From the NCBI GenBank assembly GCA_021791455.1, contig JAJYWM010000052.1:1-7765 (forward strand): DNA of 7,765 nucleotides. The letters are read 5' to 3'. A program made the position numbers and the translations under genes. The notes below the pieces were generated by a model that did no database searches, was not told the DNA's origin, and saw nothing but the letters and a program-made list of their open reading frames with translations. The stretch comes from a bacterium. GTDB taxonomy: Bacteria; Chloroflexota; Dormibacteria; UBA8260; Bog-877. Positions 5,172 to 7,765 of the stretch are shown one piece after another. Numbering within the stretch: position 1 is the first letter of the stretch; every line of letters begins with the position of its first letter.

Positions 5172-6704
5172 ATGTTCGTTCTCGACAGCATCGCACGCAG
5201 CCTCCAGGAAGCGTTCTTCATGTTCTGGGCGACCCTCTGGGCCCTTGTTCTGGGTTTCGGCCTGTCCGGAGCTGTGCAGGCCTTCGTCTCGCGTGAGCAG
5301 ATGCAGGGGGTGCTCGGTGACCACCGGCCGCGCACAATAGCGAAGGCATCCTTTTTCGGGGTGGTCAGCTCGTCATGTTCCTATGCGGCGAGCGCCCTCG
5401 CCAAGTCGCTGTTCGCCAAGGGCGCCGACTTCACGAGCGCCATGATCTTCATGATCGCAAGCACGAACTTGGTGGTCGAGCTTGGCATCGTCATGTGGTT
5501 GCTGATCGGCTGGCAGTTCGCCGTCGCCGAGTTCGTCGGCGGTGCGATCATGATCGTCCTTCTGGCCATTGTTCTGCCGCGGGTCGTGCCTGCGGGGTGG
5601 GTTACCCCGGCGCGCGACGGGCTCAACGCGGGTCGGGACGGATCTGGCGAGCACGCCGCGCACGGGATGGCTGCAGACGACGGAGATGCAGCCCTTGGCA
5701 CACTGGGCCGCAAACGTTTCCTCACCCGCGCGGGGTGGTCGAACGCGGCCGGGTACACGATCAGCGACCTCACCATGCTGCGCAGGGAGATGGCCGGGGG
5801 CTACATCATCGCCGGGTTCCTCGCCATCCTGGTTCCAGAGGCGGTTTGGCGTGCCCTGTTCATCACCGGACACGGGTTCGGATCCAGCGTCGAGAACGTG
5901 GTCCTGGGACCTCTTATCGCGGTCATCAGCTTTGTCTGCTCAGTGGGGAACGTCCCGCTCGCAGCGGCTCTGTGGAAGGGCGGGATCAGCTTCGGCGGTG
6001 TCATCTCGTTCGTGTTCGCCGATCTCATCACGCTGCCCCTGCTCCTGATCTACCGCAAGTACTACGGGATGAAGATCACGCTTCGCCTGCTGGCGGCGTT
6101 CTGGGCGGTGATGAGCATCAGCGGGCTGATCACCGAGTACCTGCTCAAGGCGGTGGGGTTGGTGCCCACGGGCCGGCCGACGAACATCGTCCCCCTCGGC
6201 TTCCATCTCGACTACACGAGTGTTCTCAATGTTGTTGCCCTACTCGTGTTCGGGTATCTTTACTGGCTCTATCGCAACCGGGACCGCCTCGGTGGCGGCT
6301 CCGCCTACGCCAAGGATGTCGTATGTGGTATGCAGGTGCAGAAGTCGATGGCGCCGGCCACCGCCTTCCACGCGGGCAGGGCGTTCTACTTCTGCTCGGA
6401 CGGCTGCCACGACCGGTTCGTCGTCAATCCAACCCGATTCGCCGCGGGTGACAAAGCCGAAGCGATGAGTGGTGGCGGAAATACAGGATCCAGCGCGAAA
6501 GGAGCTACACGCGACCCTGTCTGCGGCATGACCGTAGACGCCGCCGCCGCTGCCGGGCATGCCAGCTATGCGGGCCGGGAGTACTACTTCTGCTCGACTG
6601 GCTGCGGGGACAAGTTCACCGAGAGCCCCGAGGACTTCCTGGACCGGGACAGTGCTCCGCCCGGTGGTCATCAACACGGGCAGGCAGGCCGACACAGTCC
6701 TTAA
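5172..6704 (+). CDS. Predicted permease (ArsP_1/DUF318-like) fused to two C-terminal YHS metal-binding domains
   Basis: 510 residues from ATG 5172 (GTG 5169 is adjacent; AGGA at 5158-5161 serves either). Residues 1 to about 370 are a multi-pass permease. It has SSSCSYAASALAKSLFAKGA with C69, then FMIASTNLVVELGIV, and in the second half SFVCSVGNVPLAAALWKGG. This duplicated Cys-bearing, small-residue pattern is typical of the DUF318/ArsP-like permeases. A polar His/Asp/Gly-rich loop of about 35 residues separates the halves. The C-terminus holds two YHS domains, at about 380-425 (DVVCGM...FYFCSDGCHDRF) and 447-492 (DPVCGM...YYFCSTGCGDKF), each with the conserved Cys triad, then a His-containing tail (GGHQHGQ). 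YHS domains accompany copper transporters. Position after csoR suggests copper or another soft metal as substrate; organoarsenical transport, known for some ArsP members, is an alternative. Confidence 0.88.
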   Translation: MFVLDSIARSLQEAFFMFWATLWALVLGFGLSGAVQAFVSREQMQGVLGDHRPRTIAKASFFGVVSSSCSYAASALAKSLFAKGADFTSAMIFMIASTNLVVELGIVMWLLIGWQFAVAEFVGGAIMIVLLAIVLPRVVPAGWVTPARDGLNAGRDGSGEHAAHGMAADDGDAALGTLGRKRFLTRAGWSNAAGYTISDLTMLRREMAGGYIIAGFLAILVPEAVWRALFITGHGFGSSVENVVLGPLIAVISFVCSVGNVPLAAALWKGGISFGGVISFVFADLITLPLLLIYRKYYGMKITLRLLAAFWAVMSISGLITEYLLKAVGLVPTGRPTNIVPLGFHLDYTSVLNVVALLVFGYLYWLYRNRDRLGGGSAYAKDVVCGMQVQKSMAPATAFHAGRAFYFCSDGCHDRFVVNPTRFAAGDKAEAMSGGGNTGSSAKGATRDPVCGMTVDAAAAAGHASYAGREYYFCSTGCGDKFTESPEDFLDRDSAPPGGHQHGQAGRHSP

Positions 6705-6798
6705 CTTGGAGCGGATGGAGGTGCTGACACGGCGGGCGCGCTGCCAACCCCCGACCGCCAAGAGCTGACGGCCACTCCGGTGAGAAACGCTCCGTACC

Positions 6799-7386
6799 TC
6801 AAGTTGGCCCGGGCTGAAAGGTGCTGATAGCGAGCCAGCCGCAGATCGCCATGTGGACACGGACTGGAAGGGCAAGCGTGATGGGGGAGCGGCTGCCGCC
6901 CACGCCGACCTTGATGGCGGTCACCGCAGTGGCAGCGGTGACACAGCTGCCGCCGCCGGTAGCCGGCTGCTCGAGGCCCCATGCGATGTTCACGACCGCT
7001 GTCCCAGGGACGGGTCCACCAGAAGGTGCGGGGGCCATCCCGGCTTCCAGAACGATCCGCGAGGCGCTGGTCGCTGGCAACGGGGCGGTGCGTGCCTGAT
7101 AGGCAACCGGCTGGCCACCGCTTCCCACCAGCGTGATCCCGGGTTTCCCTTCAACACCGCATGTCTGGAGCGAGCGATCCGCGAAGGTGAGCACCGCAAT
7201 TGCGACGCCATTGGGAACACTCAGGATAGACCCGAATGCGGCCACGAGCTGGTGGTCTGCGCAGGCAGGCACCCGCGCATAGCTGGTGCCCGCGGGGCTG
7301 TGGGGAACGGCGCCACAGCCGGCCAACACGGCTAGCATGAGAATGGCGGGAAGCGGGGCGAGCCTCTCGGAACTTGTGTTCTGCAG
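6799..7386 (-). CDS. DUF4232-like lipoprotein with no ordinary start codon
   Basis: From the lipobox onward the frame is clearly coding: AILMLAVLAGC, then a mature protein with four cysteines (residues 42, 76, 148 and 182 from the start used here) arranged like actinobacterial DUF4232 exported proteins, whose function is unknown. The start is the problem. The only in-frame ATG (7338) leaves just MLAVLAGC, too short for a signal peptide, and there is no in-frame GTG or TTG before the frame runs back into the neighbouring gene. CTG at 7384-7386, used here, would give a normal 23-residue signal peptide but has no ribosome site. An ATG at 7397-7399, preceded by a GGGGGC stretch, is one frame off: removing a single T near 7390 would join it in frame as MSLDLQNTSSERL. 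A frameshift, natural or in the sequence, is therefore likely. It is convergent with the YHS-permease. Confidence 0.65.
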   Translation of the reverse strand: MQNTSSERLAPLPAILMLAVLAGCGAVPHSPAGTSYARVPACADHQLVAAFGSILSVPNGVAIAVLTFADRSLQTCGVEGKPGITLVGSGGQPVAYQARTAPLPATSASRIVLEAGMAPAPSGGPVPGTAVVNIAWGLEQPATGGGSCVTAATAVTAIKVGVGGSRSPITLALPVRVHMAICGWLAISTFQPGPT

Positions 7387-7469
7387 GTCAGAGGGACATT
7401 GGTCGCCCCCGGCGCGACGAGTGGAACGTGGCGCCTTCCAGAGTCGGAGTCGGCGGTGATGGATGATGG

Positions 7470-7765
7470 TCAGCGAGCTCCCACGGCCAACATCACCACC
7501 GCGGCACTGAGGACGACCGCGGCCAGTCCTCCAGTGACAGCCGCCCCCGCCTTGGTCCGGCGCCGCTCCGCCCGAAGTGGCAGCAGGAGTTGCCGCCACA
7601 GTGTGTAGGCCGCGAAGGACGCTACGAACAGACCGCCGGGCACCGCAAGATGGGCGTGAAGGACCACAAACCACCCAGACAGGCCGATCGCCGCGGACCC
7701 GAGCGACTCATATAGCTGCGCGGGAATTCGGCGCGCTCCGACTCGCCGATCCGATGACCACACCG
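7470..7765 (-). CDS. lgt: Prolipoprotein diacylglyceryl transferase (Lgt) family, C-terminal part
   Basis: The frame is open through the right edge of the window, so the N-terminal part is unseen; the GTG at 7761-7763 is not a credible start. The visible segment reads RRIPAQLYESLGSAAIGLSGW, then PGGLFVASFAAYTLWRQLLLPLRAE, matching the Lgt C-terminal pattern (hPxQLYEsl ... GxlF..yl..Y...R). Lgt attaches a diacylglyceryl group to the lipobox cysteine of prolipoproteins in the membrane. Its conserved catalytic His and Arg region lies outside the window. The last about 30 residues form another hydrophobic segment ending AVVMLAVGAR. The gene directly downstream on the same strand encodes a prolipoprotein, a fitting substrate. 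A full-length chromosomal lgt would be about 260-300 residues or more; whether this is that gene or a shorter accessory paralogue cannot be told from here. Confidence 0.75.
   Translation of the reverse strand, partial: VWSSDRRVGARRIPAQLYESLGSAAIGLSGWFVVLHAHLAVPGGLFVASFAAYTLWRQLLLPLRAERRRTKAGAAVTGGLAAVVLSAAVVMLAVGAR

Noticed and set aside
5375..6451. 358-residue plus-strand open frame inside the permease gene
   Set aside because: It is an off-frame Arg/His-rich shadow of the permease with no membrane segments or motifs; high-GC genes often leave such frames open.
7472..7674. Extension of the lipoprotein frame to GTG 7674
   Set aside because: It would place about 200 bases of Arg/Ser-rich sequence over the Lgt coding region in another frame and bury the signal peptide inside the protein.

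Overview
This is a high-GC window with an actinobacterial look. GTG and TTG starts are used, third codon positions are G/C-rich, and the copper sensor reads very much like the mycobacterial CsoR. No rRNA, tRNA or CRISPR array was seen, and the genus cannot be fixed from this window. The gene content (copper-responsive repressor, metal-binding domains, thiol-redox protein, insertion sequence, partial and broken genes) suggests an accessory heavy-metal (copper) resistance region, possibly carried on a plasmid or island.

Layout on the + strand. Positions 2-475 hold the C-terminal part of a CcdA-type thiol-reductant membrane transporter. It overlaps by 4 bases (TTGA) an unrecognised polytopic membrane protein (472-1509) whose two halves are an internal duplication. 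Next is a small protein (1599-2084) joining a Cys/His heavy-metal-binding domain, a DUF2933-like membrane segment with a Met-Gly repeat, and a SHOCT tail. A second small Met-rich membrane ORF begins at 2206 behind a near-perfect ribosome binding site, but is cut after about 22 codons by an IS1595/ISXO2-type insertion sequence (2272-3388) with perfect 25-bp terminal inverted repeats and a transposase on the minus strand. After a roughly 500-base stretch with no convincing gene comes a tiny DUF2180-like zinc-ribbon protein (3889-4089) with a strong hairpin downstream. Another roughly 375-base gene-poor stretch ends in a CsoR operator overlapping a promoter, then csoR (4514-4912), then a predicted permease fused to two YHS metal-binding domains (5172-6704).

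Convergent on the - strand at the right end are a DUF4232-like lipoprotein (6799-7386) and, upstream of it, the C-terminal part of an Lgt-family prolipoprotein diacylglyceryl transferase (7470 to beyond the window edge). The lipoprotein reads well from its lipobox onward but lacks an ordinary in-frame start codon, which suggests a one-base frameshift or a non-standard start.

A reasonable working picture (inference) is this. Copper derepresses csoR and probably the YHS-permease downstream. The HMBD/Met-rich small proteins and the YHS domains bind or hand over Cu(I). CcdA supplies reductant to extracytoplasmic thiols. The lipoprotein and Lgt form a separate extracytoplasmic module. The points most worth following are the HMBD-DUF2933-SHOCT fusion, the permease-YHS-YHS fusion beside a textbook CsoR site, the duplicated membrane protein coupled to CcdA, the IS without target duplication, and the start-less lipoprotein.
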